Shown here: positions 26,281 through 34,393 of the stretch, one piece after another
Position numbering within the stretch: position 1 is the first letter of the stretch
Layout of the letters: each line of letters opens with the position of its first letter
Assembly (NCBI GenBank): GCA_012959995.1
Contig: DUCC01000026.1
Span: 124,001 to 188,000 of the forward strand
Direction: 5' to 3'
DNA: 64,000 bases
Source of the DNA: Acidimicrobiia bacterium
Lineage (GTDB): Bacteria > Actinomycetota > Acidimicrobiia > Acidimicrobiales > MedAcidi-G1
Program-made: the position numbers and the translations under genes
The notes under the pieces: model-generated
The model's input: the letters and a program-made list of their open reading frames with translations, nothing else
What the model was told of the DNA's origin: nothing
Database searches by the model: none

Positions 26281-27416
26281 GCATCGGCGATGGCCTTAGC
26301 GGTCACTTCAGGTCGGCCCGTGATGATGCCGTCTACACCGATAGTGAGCATTTCTGCATAAAAATCGGCTGCCTCTTGAGTGGTTTCGCTGGTCCAAACC
26401 CAGACCTCAACGGGCGCCAGGTTTGCGGCGTCGAAGAAGCTTTCGGTGAGTACCTCAATATCTCCGTAGAAAGGTGGCACTTGTACGACGAGGTGACCAA
26501 CGAGAGGTTCGCCACCTAAGACCCATGCCACTAACTCGTCGGTTCCGGGGCTGGTGGCTACGTCGGGGGCGGCTGCTTTGAACTCGGCAATTATGTCGGA
26601 GGAAAATGAAGCAACAATGACCGAGTCTCGCCGGCCCAGGTCATCAAGGACAGTTATTAGGGCATCAATGGCTTGGGTGGCCAGCCCACCTTCGTCTTTG
26701 ATTTCAATGTCTAGAGGCATTCCCGGAAAAGATTCGGCAATGGTTCGGAGCGTTTCAATACGAAAGTCGTCGGCGGTGTAACCCTCGGGTGGCGCTACTT
26801 CGCTGCTGCGTACCCCGCGGAAGGGGTATTGATCGTCGTCGAGTTCTCGACAAGGCCAGCAGGTGGGTGACCACCAGTAAGCGTTGTCGAGAGCCTGTAA
26901 TTGGTCAAGGGTCAGGTCGGCCACGGTTTTTATGGACCCATCGGCCAAAGTGGTTTGGGTAATGGCTCCGCTCATTCCGGTGGTTCCTTCGGCGGTGGCA
27001 TCGTGATGGACCACCAGTACTCCGTCAGCGGTGATGCGTACATCCATTTCCAACATGTCCGCCCCAGCGGCTACTGCTTGGGTAAAGGCGTACATGGTGG
27101 AGTGTGGGTAGTCCTGATCGCCACCGGCGTGGGCAATGTTGAGAGGCCGGTCCAGAGCTAAGAGTTCAACAATGGTGGGTGGCCGAGGCGGCAAAGTCGT
27201 GGTGGGCGCCACCGTAGTGGTGGGCGCTGCGGTGGTGGAAGGAGGAGCCGTGGTGGGTGCCGCGGTGGTGGAAGGAGGAGCCGTGGTGGGTGCCGCCGTG
27301 GTGGAAGGAGGAGCCGTGGTGGATGCTGTGGTTTGTGTGGCGTTACTGCTGGTGCTCTCTGATCCACAAGAAACACCCACCAATAAGAAACTAAGAAGAA
27401 CGAAATATTTACTCAT
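26274..27416 (-). CDS. Glycerophosphodiester phosphodiesterase-family lipoprotein
   Basis: 380-residue lipoprotein (lipobox LLVGVSC) with a Thr/Ala/Pro linker of about 50 residues, then a GDPD TIM barrel. Catalytic-type elements are H96 in NIAHAGG, E123 and D125 in LEMDVR, and HHD at 137-139. The usual HRG is HAG here and the usual PENT reads PHST, so substrate handling may differ from classic GlpQ. It should act outside the membrane on glycerophosphodiesters or a related phosphodiester. The linker is encoded by a 33-bp tandem repeat. Its end overlaps the DinB-like gene by seven bases. Confidence 0.87.
   Translation of the reverse strand: MSKYFVLLSFLLVGVSCGSESTSSNATQTTASTTAPPSTTAAPTTAPPSTTAAPTTAPPSTTAAPTTTVAPTTTLPPRPPTIVELLALDRPLNIAHAGGDQDYPHSTMYAFTQAVAAGADMLEMDVRITADGVLVVHHDATAEGTTGMSGAITQTTLADGSIKTVADLTLDQLQALDNAYWWSPTCWPCRELDDDQYPFRGVRSSEVAPPEGYTADDFRIETLRTIAESFPGMPLDIEIKDEGGLATQAIDALITVLDDLGRRDSVIVASFSSDIIAEFKAAAPDVATSPGTDELVAWVLGGEPLVGHLVVQVPPFYGDIEVLTESFFDAANLAPVEVWVWTSETTQEAADFYAEMLTIGVDGIITGRPEVTAKAIADAQ
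27232..27330. repeat. 33-bp direct tandem repeat, three units, inside GDPD linker
   Basis: Three head-to-tail 33-bp units start at 27232, 27265 and 27298; the third diverges near its end. Each encodes 11 residues of a Thr/Ala/Pro linker, so loss or gain of a unit keeps the frame. This is a plausible site of length variation between strains by slippage. Confidence 0.9.
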
Positions 27417-27458
27417 CTTCTTACCGTAGTAGGTCAGAGGCCCCCGTAACCTAAGAAC

Positions 27459-28568
27459 ATGGCTGAGTCACGATCTTCTTCACATGAGGTGCTGGTGGTA
27501 TGCCCTCCCGGCCTAGAAGCTTTGGTAGTTGGTGAGCTCACCGACTTGGGGGTCAAACACACCCGCAGCGAAAAAGGCGGAGTGACCTGCTCGCTGACGA
27601 CCCGCCAGTTGTATGCCGCTAACCGTTCGCTGCGCTGCGCTACCCGCATTTTGGTGCGGATTGCGCGGTTTACCGTACGGTCTTTCGCCGACTTGGAGCG
27701 CCGGGTAAACGAAATCGAATGGGATGACTACTTGCCGGCCGGTGTGCAAGCCCGATTTCGGGTAACGACCCGCCGATCAAAGTTGTGGCACGACAAAGCC
27801 GTTGAAGAACGTTTCATGCGGGCTTTTAAGCTGGTCAGCCCGCATGCTTCTGAACAACTTTTTGTGGTTCGTGGCAGCCACGATCGCTTTACGGTCAGCG
27901 TGGATTCCTCGGGAGCGCCGCTGCACGAACGAGGATGGCGTCAGGCCTTAGCCAAAGCTCCGCTACGTGAATCAGTAGCTGCCGGGTTATTAATGGCCTC
28001 CGAATGGGACCCCACGACACCTTTTATTGACCCATTTTGTGGGTCGGGGACGTTGGCTATTGAAGCAGCCTTGCGAGCCACCGGGCAGCCACCAGGAGGG
28101 CAGCGTCAGTTTGCTTTTAAACAATGGCCAGACTTCCAACCCGGCACTTGGGCCAGCGTTACCACGGCTCAGGCCGAGCCAACCTCGTCCGTACCAGCCA
28201 TCGTGGCTACCGACCGAGACGCCGGAGCCATCGATGCAGCACAAGCGAACGCTGAGCGCGCCGGGGTGGCGGAACTCATTGATTTCCGGGTTGCCCCCAT
28301 TGCTGATTTACAAACCCCAGAAGGTGGCCCCGGCCATTTGGTCACCAACCCGCCGTGGGGTGGGCGGGTTTCAGCGGAGCGAGACCTGCGTAATCTTTAT
28401 GCCACCTTGGGCAATGTGGGCAAAAAAGAACTCAGGGGCTGGGGCTTGGGCGTGCTGCTCGCTGATCGAGATTTAGCTCGGCAAATACGGCCTGGATTAA
28501 ATGAATCTTTGACTTTAGAATTGGGCGGCCAGCACGCTTGGTTTATGACGGGAAAGTTCGCCCAGTAG
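27459..28568 (+). CDS. THUMP-domain class I RNA methyltransferase
   Basis: 369-residue SAM-dependent methyltransferase of the RlmL/Trm14 (UPF0020) group, modifying guanosine in rRNA or tRNA. The N-terminal ferredoxin-like and THUMP region spans residues 1-150 (VCPPGLEALVVGEL, ANRSLRCATRILVRI). The catalytic domain follows with IDPFCGSGTLAIEAAL (SAM loop), VATDRDAGAIDAAQAN (motif II) and VTNPPWGGR, an NPPW catalytic motif typical of N2-guanine methylation. The start is ATG at 27459, 42 bases from the divergent GDPD start. Confidence 0.9.
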   Translation: MAESRSSSHEVLVVCPPGLEALVVGELTDLGVKHTRSEKGGVTCSLTTRQLYAANRSLRCATRILVRIARFTVRSFADLERRVNEIEWDDYLPAGVQARFRVTTRRSKLWHDKAVEERFMRAFKLVSPHASEQLFVVRGSHDRFTVSVDSSGAPLHERGWRQALAKAPLRESVAAGLLMASEWDPTTPFIDPFCGSGTLAIEAALRATGQPPGGQRQFAFKQWPDFQPGTWASVTTAQAEPTSSVPAIVATDRDAGAIDAAQANAERAGVAELIDFRVAPIADLQTPEGGPGHLVTNPPWGGRVSAERDLRNLYATLGNVGKKELRGWGLGVLLADRDLARQIRPGLNESLTLELGGQHAWFMTGKFAQ

Positions 28569-28583
28569 TTCGGTGGGTTGCGC

Positions 28584-29978
28584 CTAGTTGACGACCACGG
28601 TGGCTGTCATGTCGGGGTGCAAGACGCAAAACAGCGAGTAACTACCTGCTTGATCGGTGTTGAGTTGATAGTTGTCGCCGGGGCTCATAAAGCCAGAATC
28701 AAAAGACTCGAGGTCAGGAGCGTCGGCGGTGCCAGCGCTTACCGTATGAGGCACTGAGTCACTGTTGTTGAAGTAGACGCTTTGGCCGACTTTGGCTTCG
28801 ATGACTGTTTCGAAAGCAAAGTTGGCAATGATGGACTGCCGGGCGCCTTCAGGGAAATCTGACCCCTGCACGTTGCGAGACGTGTAAATGTCGCCGCCGT
28901 TGGCCACCGGAGCGATGGTGGGGTTCCACATAGAGAACACCCCGAGTTGGCTGTCAAAGTCGGGAACAACCCAAGCGTGAAGCATCCAACCAATGGCGTC
29001 GCTCCAACTTCCGCCCGCCGCCGCACATTCGCCTTGGGTGACAAAAGAGTCGCTTCCGGTGTTTTTTCCTCGGCAAATATTGAAATGTGAATGCCAATTA
29101 TCAAGGTCGCTGGCGTAGGCCTCTGGATGATCAAAACCAATCACCGAGGGGGGAATCACATAAGCGGTGCCGGTGAGGTAAACCGGAGGCCCGTTCCATA
29201 CCCCATCCACGCACTGCCCTAAGGGCCCTTGGTGCAGTGACCCGTCGCTGGGGGCGTAAATAAGAACCTCTGGCCGGTCGGGAAAGAAGCCATCGTCTAT
29301 CCAATCAGGGCGAAAGAGGTGAGAGCCCATGTTGGGGGTCTGAATTTGATCAGAGATAAAGCCCTCGGCGCAAGCGGTGTTCACGTCGGTGTGGTCGGCC
29401 GCAAATGCAGCGGTTTGGTTGAGTTGGTCAACCAGGGTGGCGAGTTCTTCGCTGGTCATGTTGAGGGCGTCGGGGATAGGTGCCCCAGAGGCCTGCAGTT
29501 CTACTAAATCAAGGTACGAGCAGGGGAGATCTGGTTTATCGCACCGGGTTTGCTTCCCCAACGGCCCTTCGATCAGCGAAGGGATTACTCCAGCGGAGGT
29601 TTCGCGAAACACGTAACGGGTGTAACCGGGGGCGCCACCGGCTTTGGGGTCAAGTTCCCCCGGGAGCAGCCAAGCCGCATCGGATTGGCTAAAAGATGCG
29701 GCTTGTGAAATGTAGGCCTCAAGTTGGGCGGTGGTTTTGATTGCTGAGGTATCCACCGTGGTGGTGGGGACTGCTGTGGTAGCTGGCGCAGATGTGGTGG
29801 TGGGTGCTGCTGAGGTATCCACCGTGGTGGTGGGGACTGCTGTGGTAGCTGGTGCAGATGTGGTGGTGGGTGCTGCTGTGGTAGCAGGGGATGCTTCTTG
29901 GTCTGACGGGTCGGTGGAACATGCGGCAGCAATTAAAGCTGCGGTCAAACCGAGGGCGATGGGGCGAAAGAGTTTCAT
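28584..29978 (-). CDS. Lipoprotein with C-terminal cupredoxin-like domain
   Basis: 464-residue lipoprotein (lipobox IAAAC, Cys20). A Thr/Ala/Pro linker of about 60 residues contains two copies of a 22-residue repeat. A middle region of about 270 residues is rich in Trp, His and Cys and resembles no family I can name (HSHFNICRGKNTG, GWMLHAWVVPDFD). The C-terminus reads as a type 1 copper domain: His411 in VPHTV, Cys451, His454 and Met457 in FCVLHPDM, with C-x2-H-x2-M spacing. A copper electron-transfer or copper-binding role at the cell surface is inferred. It overlaps the upstream LLM gene (ATGA). Confidence 0.75.
   Translation of the reverse strand: MKLFRPIALGLTAALIAAACSTDPSDQEASPATTAAPTTTSAPATTAVPTTTVDTSAAPTTTSAPATTAVPTTTVDTSAIKTTAQLEAYISQAASFSQSDAAWLLPGELDPKAGGAPGYTRYVFRETSAGVIPSLIEGPLGKQTRCDKPDLPCSYLDLVELQASGAPIPDALNMTSEELATLVDQLNQTAAFAADHTDVNTACAEGFISDQIQTPNMGSHLFRPDWIDDGFFPDRPEVLIYAPSDGSLHQGPLGQCVDGVWNGPPVYLTGTAYVIPPSVIGFDHPEAYASDLDNWHSHFNICRGKNTGSDSFVTQGECAAAGGSWSDAIGWMLHAWVVPDFDSQLGVFSMWNPTIAPVANGGDIYTSRNVQGSDFPEGARQSIIANFAFETVIEAKVGQSVYFNNSDSVPHTVSAGTADAPDLESFDSGFMSPGDNYQLNTDQAGSYSLFCVLHPDMTATVVVN
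29743..29874. repeat. 66-bp direct tandem repeat, two units, in cupredoxin lipoprotein linker
   Basis: Units at 29743-29808 and 29809-29874 differ at a single base in the stretch compared (GGCGCAGA against GGTGCAGA). Each encodes 22 residues of the Thr-rich linker, so copy-number change stays in frame. The near identity points to recent duplication. Confidence 0.88.
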
Positions 29979-31246
29979 GAAGAAAGCATAGGAGGAATGA
30001 TGGTGTAACCCGAGTCGGCCCGTCGTGGAGTTAGTCGGCGCTGCAGTGCGGCAGCGATGGATTTTTCTAACCGAGCCGTTTTTTCTGCTTCTCGTTCGGT
30101 GTCACGCTGGGCAAATTCGGGCATGACTTCTTGGGCAAAGATTTCCATAGATTCACAAATGTGTTGATGCTGGTTGCGTCCTGCTTGGCTGACGAAAATA
30201 ATTTGGTCAATGCCTGCTGCTTCGTATTGGCGCAGCAGTTTCCTTAACTGTTCAGGGGTGCCGATGGCGCCCCGCAGCGAGAGTCGTCCTTCCCCAATGG
30301 TGGCCGGGGTGCCTTCGAGACGGGCTCGTAGTTCCACCTCGGTTTGCGCAGCGGTAGCCCGGTCGAAACCGTAGGTGCTGCGGTTTTTTTCAAACTCGGC
30401 CCAAATGTCGGTAGTGCCGGGGTGGTGTTGACCAAAGGCGTAGTAGTGGCCTAGCGAGTAGCCGAAGAAGTGTGCCCCATCGATGCCCCGGTCAATGGCG
30501 GTGGCTTCGTCGTGGTGGCACATCATGGGGAGCACAGCAGCCACGTTGGCGTTAACGGCAAAACCTGCGGGCACGCATTCTGAAGAACCGATAATGCTGT
30601 AGTACTCGTCGACCCAATGCTTGGCTTCGTCGGCTTCTACGAAAGCAAAGGTTAAGGCTCCGACGCCTTTTTGGGCGGCTAACTGAATGGTTTCGCGTTG
30701 GCTGCAAGCTACCCAAAGCGGGGGGTGTGGTTTTTGGAAGGGTTTGGGCAGGATATTTCGGGGCGGCATCTTCAACCAGGGGCCGTCCCAACCGGCAAAG
30801 GGTTCTTCGACCATCATGGCGGTGGCTGCTTCAATGTGGTCTAGCCACTGGTCTCGCTTGGTTTCCCGCTCAACGCTGAAGGCTTCGAGTTCTGCGGTGG
30901 ATGACGACTCACCGGTGCCGAAGTCCACCCGGCCGTCGGAAAGAATGTCCAGCGTGTTGAGGCGTTCAACTACTCGAGCGGTGTGGTTGTATTGGCCAGG
31001 GAGCAACACGATGCCGTGGCCGAGTCGTATTTGTTTGGTGCGTTGACTGGCTGCGGCGAGAAAGACTTCGGGGGCTGAGGAGTGGCTGTATTCCTCTAAA
31101 AAATGGTGTTCAACTTCCCAAATGTAGTCGTAGCCAAGGCGATCGGCCAACTCGATTTGATCAAGGGCGTCTTTAAATAAACGATGTTCGTCGCCGTCGT
31201 TCCAAGGGCGAGGCAGTTGATGCTCATAGAAGAAACCAAACTTCAT
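29975..31246 (-). CDS. LLM class flavin-dependent oxidoreductase (bacterial luciferase family)
   Basis: 423-residue luciferase-like monooxygenase. It shows KFGFFYEHQLPRPW, YIWEVEHHFLEEYSHSSAPEVFLAA and GVALLPGQ-like IVLLPGQYNHTARVVERLNTLDILSDGRVDFGTGES split across the barrel, typical of FMN-dependent LuxA/alkanal-type members rather than short F420 enzymes. A charged helical tail of about 60 residues ends the protein. The substrate is unknown. Its stop overlaps the start of the cupredoxin lipoprotein gene, so the two are co-transcribed; a redox link between them is possible but not shown. Confidence 0.87.
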   Translation of the reverse strand: MKFGFFYEHQLPRPWNDGDEHRLFKDALDQIELADRLGYDYIWEVEHHFLEEYSHSSAPEVFLAAASQRTKQIRLGHGIVLLPGQYNHTARVVERLNTLDILSDGRVDFGTGESSSTAELEAFSVERETKRDQWLDHIEAATAMMVEEPFAGWDGPWLKMPPRNILPKPFQKPHPPLWVACSQRETIQLAAQKGVGALTFAFVEADEAKHWVDEYYSIIGSSECVPAGFAVNANVAAVLPMMCHHDEATAIDRGIDGAHFFGYSLGHYYAFGQHHPGTTDIWAEFEKNRSTYGFDRATAAQTEVELRARLEGTPATIGEGRLSLRGAIGTPEQLRKLLRQYEAAGIDQIIFVSQAGRNQHQHICESMEIFAQEVMPEFAQRDTEREAEKTARLEKSIAAALQRRLTPRRADSGYTIIPPMLSS

Positions 31247-31402
31247 GGCCCGAGGCTAGGGCCTTCGTTGTTGGGGCGACCCATCGGGCCAAACTTGTGT
31301 TTTGCTTTGTTAGTGTTTGATTAGGGTTGTTTATTTTGTTTTTTTCTAAAAATTTCTTCAGGAACGGTTTCGTTATGAAAAAAATTTGGAGCCTCAAAAA
31401 AT

Positions 31403-32164
31403 ATGACGGCCCGTTTCATGAGTTTGATGGTGGCGAGTGTTTTAGTTGCGAGCGCTTGTTCTGCCGAGACATTGACCACTGAGGTGGTACCCACCACTGT
31501 TGCGCCCACCAACACGGAGGCCGCAGCGGCCAGCGTTTTTTGTGAGGTGTTTGCCGGGATCCAAACCAGTACGGCTGAATCAGGCGGCGAGCTTTCTTCT
31601 GCAGCAGATTGGGAAACCAGAATTGGGTGGACAGCACAACTGGTCGCTGCTGCTCCTGAAGAGTTGGAAGACGAGGCAGTAATTTACTTGCAACTGGTAA
31701 AGGATCGAGCTGATTTGGTCGCCCCTTACGATTACGTGAGCGTTCAAGAACTTCCTCAAGAGGTGAAGTCAAGTTTCATAGCAGAAAATTTCGAGAACCA
31801 ACAGGCTTCAAATAAATTGATTGACTACGCACATTCGTCTTGCGCCCTTGATGAAGGTGACGGTACCTCAGAGGCCAGCGTGCCTGCGGGCGATGAAGAG
31901 ACAGATAGCCAAGCCCCCAACGGTTTGACGATTGAGGCGGCCATTTTTTCAAAGGCAGACCATGACGGCAACGCCCTAGTTTCTGTTGAGGAGATGATCC
32001 AACACATGGAAGAAAAGCGGGCCGCCGATGGAGAAGCACCGATGTCGGATCAAGTAGTGCAGCAGTTGAGTAACAAGTTTCTTGCCCACGATGAAGATGA
32101 CAACGGCTCGTTACATTTTGAAGAATTTGAAGAATTTGAAGAGTTCGCAGCCTCATTCGGTTAA
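31403..32164 (+). CDS. EF-hand lipoprotein with two-Cys domain
   Basis: 253-residue lipoprotein (lipobox VASAC, Cys19). After a short Thr-rich linker comes a domain bounded by Cys47 (VFC) and Cys147. It aligns gap-free to the lipoprotein at 5769-6188, with the Trp, AP, YL, DYV and ELP positions all at the same distances. Behind it lie an acidic linker and two EF-hand calcium loops, DHDGNALVSVEE and DEDDNGSLHFEE, both with the 1-3-5-12 acidic/Asn pattern. It ends in a FEEFEEFEEF run. It should bind Ca2+ outside the membrane; the role is unknown. The start is ATG at 31403, with GGAG about 12 bases upstream, after an AT-rich 156-base intergenic region. Confidence 0.8.
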   Translation: MTARFMSLMVASVLVASACSAETLTTEVVPTTVAPTNTEAAAASVFCEVFAGIQTSTAESGGELSSAADWETRIGWTAQLVAAAPEELEDEAVIYLQLVKDRADLVAPYDYVSVQELPQEVKSSFIAENFENQQASNKLIDYAHSSCALDEGDGTSEASVPAGDEETDSQAPNGLTIEAAIFSKADHDGNALVSVEEMIQHMEEKRAADGEAPMSDQVVQQLSNKFLAHDEDDNGSLHFEEFEEFEEFAASFG

Positions 32165-32217
32165 CGAAATTTTTGTAAGGTCCTTTTCTGGATCAAGAAG
32201 AAAGGTATGGTTTGTTT

Positions 32218-33012
32218 ATGAGGAAAAACGTAGTGATGGGCCTTGGTGGGCTTTTGGTGGCCGTTGTTGCTCTGTGGTTTTTTGTTCTACGTGATGATGC
32301 GCCTCCACCGCCGAGCGCTGCTTCGGCTGCTGCGGTAGCCATCGCTTCACAAAGCACCAGTGTTCCTCCAAGTACCACTGTCCCAAGCACCACAGCTCTA
32401 AGCACCACGGTGGCACCCACCACCACGTTGGCAACGACAACGACGGAAGCGCCTGCGGGCGTTTCTGGAATATGGGAAGCAGATCTCACTATTGGGTCGT
32501 TTGATGATTTCTCCAGTAGTTTCGTAGGTTTTCGGGTAAATGAAGAGTTGGGGCTCGGCATCGGCCACACCACAGCAGTAGGACGCACCCCGGAAGTAGC
32601 CGGTGAGTTCATCTTCGACGACTCTTCGTTGCTTTCTGCCACGGTTACGGCAGAACTTGGAGCAATAGTTACCGAGCAGACTCGGCGCGACGATGCGGTT
32701 TATGAAGCACTCGATGTCATCACCTACCCCGAGGCACTGTTTGTCCTACAGGGCCCGCTTCTTTTTGAAGCAGGAGCGGAAGGAGAGCAAACCCTCGCAA
32801 CAACGGGAACGTTGACCATAAAAGGGGTAACGAACGAAGTCCAAATTGAGTTGGTTGCCCAACTCGTTGGAGAGGTCATAGCGGTGACTGGCCAATTCCC
32901 AGTGGTGTTTGCCGATTACGGCGTTGAAGTTCCGAGTGCGCCCATCGTGATTTCGGTTGAGGACGAAGGCATCGTTGAGATTCAACTCTTCCTTCGACGC
33001 CCTGCTGGGTAA
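32218..33012 (+). CDS. Membrane-anchored YceI-like domain protein
   Basis: 264 residues: an N-terminal membrane helix (GLGGLLVAVVALWFFVL) acting as signal anchor, a Ser/Thr/Pro linker (about residues 35-75), then a YceI-like lipocalin fold from GIWEADLTIGS to the C-terminus. Typical YceI pieces are GEFIFDDSSLLSATV, TGTLTIKGVTNEVQ and FADYGVEVPSAP. YceI proteins bind isoprenoid-type lipids. The ATG at 32218 is chosen; a TTG at 32212, closer to the AAAGG ribosome site, would add two residues. It lies 53 bases after the EF-hand gene and may share its transcript. Confidence 0.84.
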   Translation: MRKNVVMGLGGLLVAVVALWFFVLRDDAPPPPSAASAAAVAIASQSTSVPPSTTVPSTTALSTTVAPTTTLATTTTEAPAGVSGIWEADLTIGSFDDFSSSFVGFRVNEELGLGIGHTTAVGRTPEVAGEFIFDDSSLLSATVTAELGAIVTEQTRRDDAVYEALDVITYPEALFVLQGPLLFEAGAEGEQTLATTGTLTIKGVTNEVQIELVAQLVGEVIAVTGQFPVVFADYGVEVPSAPIVISVEDEGIVEIQLFLRRPAG

Positions 33013-33067
33013 CCATTTGCGTAAAAGTAGAATCTGGGGGAGACTAGGAGGACACTAAGGAGTTCTC

Positions 33068-33313
33068 ATGCCCCACGAAGCCTCAGAACGGCTGCTCGAA
33101 GCCATAGATGCGTTAGAAGACTTAGCGCGAGAAGTCACCCCAGGGCAAGCTGCCGATGATTTTGACGCATCGGTGTTGCAGACCTTTTGGCGAGAATGGC
33201 CACACGCCAGCGTGTGGGCGGGCACCCTTTGGCGCCAACTCAACCGAGATTTAGAACGCCCAGCTACTGCGTTGGCCGAAAATGGGTTAGATGAAACCGG
33301 CGGGGTGGGCTGA
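33068..33313 (+). CDS. Small acidic protein of unknown function
   Basis: 81 residues, not recognised. It is helical and acidic at the N-terminus (ASERLLEAIDALEDLAREV), then has a Trp-rich middle (FWREWPHASVWAGTLW). A strong AAGGAG site precedes the ATG. The stop shares a base with the next ATG (TGATG), tying it to the CBS-domain protein, so a partner or regulatory role with that protein is inferred. Codon use and the ribosome site support a real gene. Confidence 0.68.
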   Translation: MPHEASERLLEAIDALEDLAREVTPGQAADDFDASVLQTFWREWPHASVWAGTLWRQLNRDLERPATALAENGLDETGGVG

Positions 33314-33690
33314 TGGCCACCCTGCGAGACGTTATGTCAGACAACGTGGTCACCCTGGCTTCGGATTCCACCATGTGTGATGCCGCTCAAGTCATGGTGC
33401 GTGGCGGGTTCGGGTCGGTAGTGGTTATGCAGGGCCGCATGCTGGTAGGTATTTTGACCGAACGTGACGTGCTGCGATCGGCCGCCGAAGAAGCTGATTT
33501 GCGGGCCGCGGCGGTTGAGAAGTGGATGACCCCTGACCCCGATACGGCCAGCCCAGATTTAGACACTGAGGAAGCAGCGGGGCTCATGCTTTCTCGAGGC
33601 TTCCGGCACCTTCCAATAATGGAAAACGGTGAGTTGGTGGGCATGGTGAGTTTGCGTGATGTTTTGAGTGCCCGTATTGGGCAGCATTAG
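33313..33690 (+). CDS. Tandem CBS-domain protein
   Basis: 125 residues forming a CBS pair: residues 5-60 (MSDNVVTLASDSTMCDAAQVM...GILTERDVLR) and 68-122 (WMTPDPDTASPDLDTEEAAGLML...GMVSLRDVLS). Such stand-alone Bateman modules sense adenosyl ligands such as AMP, ATP or SAM and act on a partner. No enzyme domain is attached. Coupled translation with the small acidic protein upstream makes that protein the first candidate partner. Confidence 0.92.
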   Translation: MATLRDVMSDNVVTLASDSTMCDAAQVMVRGGFGSVVVMQGRMLVGILTERDVLRSAAEEADLRAAAVEKWMTPDPDTASPDLDTEEAAGLMLSRGFRHLPIMENGELVGMVSLRDVLSARIGQH

Positions 33691-33712
33691 CTTTTCTCAA
33701 TAAAGTTTCTTT

Positions 33713-34393
33713 ATGGCTACCGACCTTCAGGAGCGAGCCCGGCGAACCAGCGCAGCATGGACGGCGGATCCTTTTTACGCTTTGGTGCGTACGTTGATCC
33801 GGTTTATTCTGTGGCCGTTTTTTCGGGTTAAAGCTTCGGGCCAACAAAATATTCCCGTGGGAGGGCCGGTTATTTTGGCCCCGGTGCATCGCTCGAACCT
33901 TGACTCGTTGTTGATGTCGCCTCTGACCAAACGGCCGATTCGTGCCTTAGCGAAAGAGAGCCTTTTTAAAATTCGCCCCTTGGGTTGGGCCTTGGCTTCC
34001 TTGGGGGCTTTCCCGGTGCGGCGTGGCGGTGCTGATCGAGAATCTATGCGGGTAGCGCGGGAACTTTTAAAAGAAGACAACATGGTGTTGGTGTTCCCCG
34101 AAGGCACCCGTCACCAGGGCAGCCAAATTGCTGAACTTTTTGACGGCACGGCTTACTTGGCTGCTAAGTCTGGTGCTCAAGTAGTGCCAGTAGGCATTGC
34201 CGGCACTGAAGAAGCCATGCCTTCGGGTTCGCGTTTTCCTCGCCCAAAACGGGTGCGGGTAGTAGTTGGTGCCCCCTTGGACCCGCCTGATCCGAAAGCG
34301 CCACGCAGTGCGTTGGCGGCTTGGACCGAGGCCTTAACGTTTAGTTTGCAACGAGTGCAAGATGCGGCTCAGGAAGTTAATCGTTCAAGCTGA
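33713..34393 (+). CDS. plsC: 1-acyl-sn-glycerol-3-phosphate acyltransferase
   Basis: 226-residue PlsC-family acyltransferase converting lysophosphatidic acid to phosphatidic acid at the inner membrane. The HX4D catalytic motif is HRSNLD, the phosphate-binding motif is VFPEGTR, and the third block is VVPVGIAGTE. A membrane-associated hydrophobic stretch (LVRTLIRFILWPFF) is near the start. It follows the CBS gene by 22 bases and converges on the GATase gene, overlapping it by nine bases. Confidence 0.9.
   Translation: MATDLQERARRTSAAWTADPFYALVRTLIRFILWPFFRVKASGQQNIPVGGPVILAPVHRSNLDSLLMSPLTKRPIRALAKESLFKIRPLGWALASLGAFPVRRGGADRESMRVARELLKEDNMVLVFPEGTRHQGSQIAELFDGTAYLAAKSGAQVVPVGIAGTEEAMPSGSRFPRPKRVRVVVGAPLDPPDPKAPRSALAAWTEALTFSLQRVQDAAQEVNRSS

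Noticed and set aside
26900-30000. Possible CRISPR-like array from the short repeats near 27.2 and 29.8 kb
   Set aside because: Repeats are contiguous, without spacers, and lie in frame inside lipoprotein linkers.
31375-31480. Short open frame starting ATGAAAAAAATTTGG before the EF-hand gene
   Set aside because: Out of frame with the lipoprotein, which has a proper signal peptide from 31403; only about 34 codons and no family.
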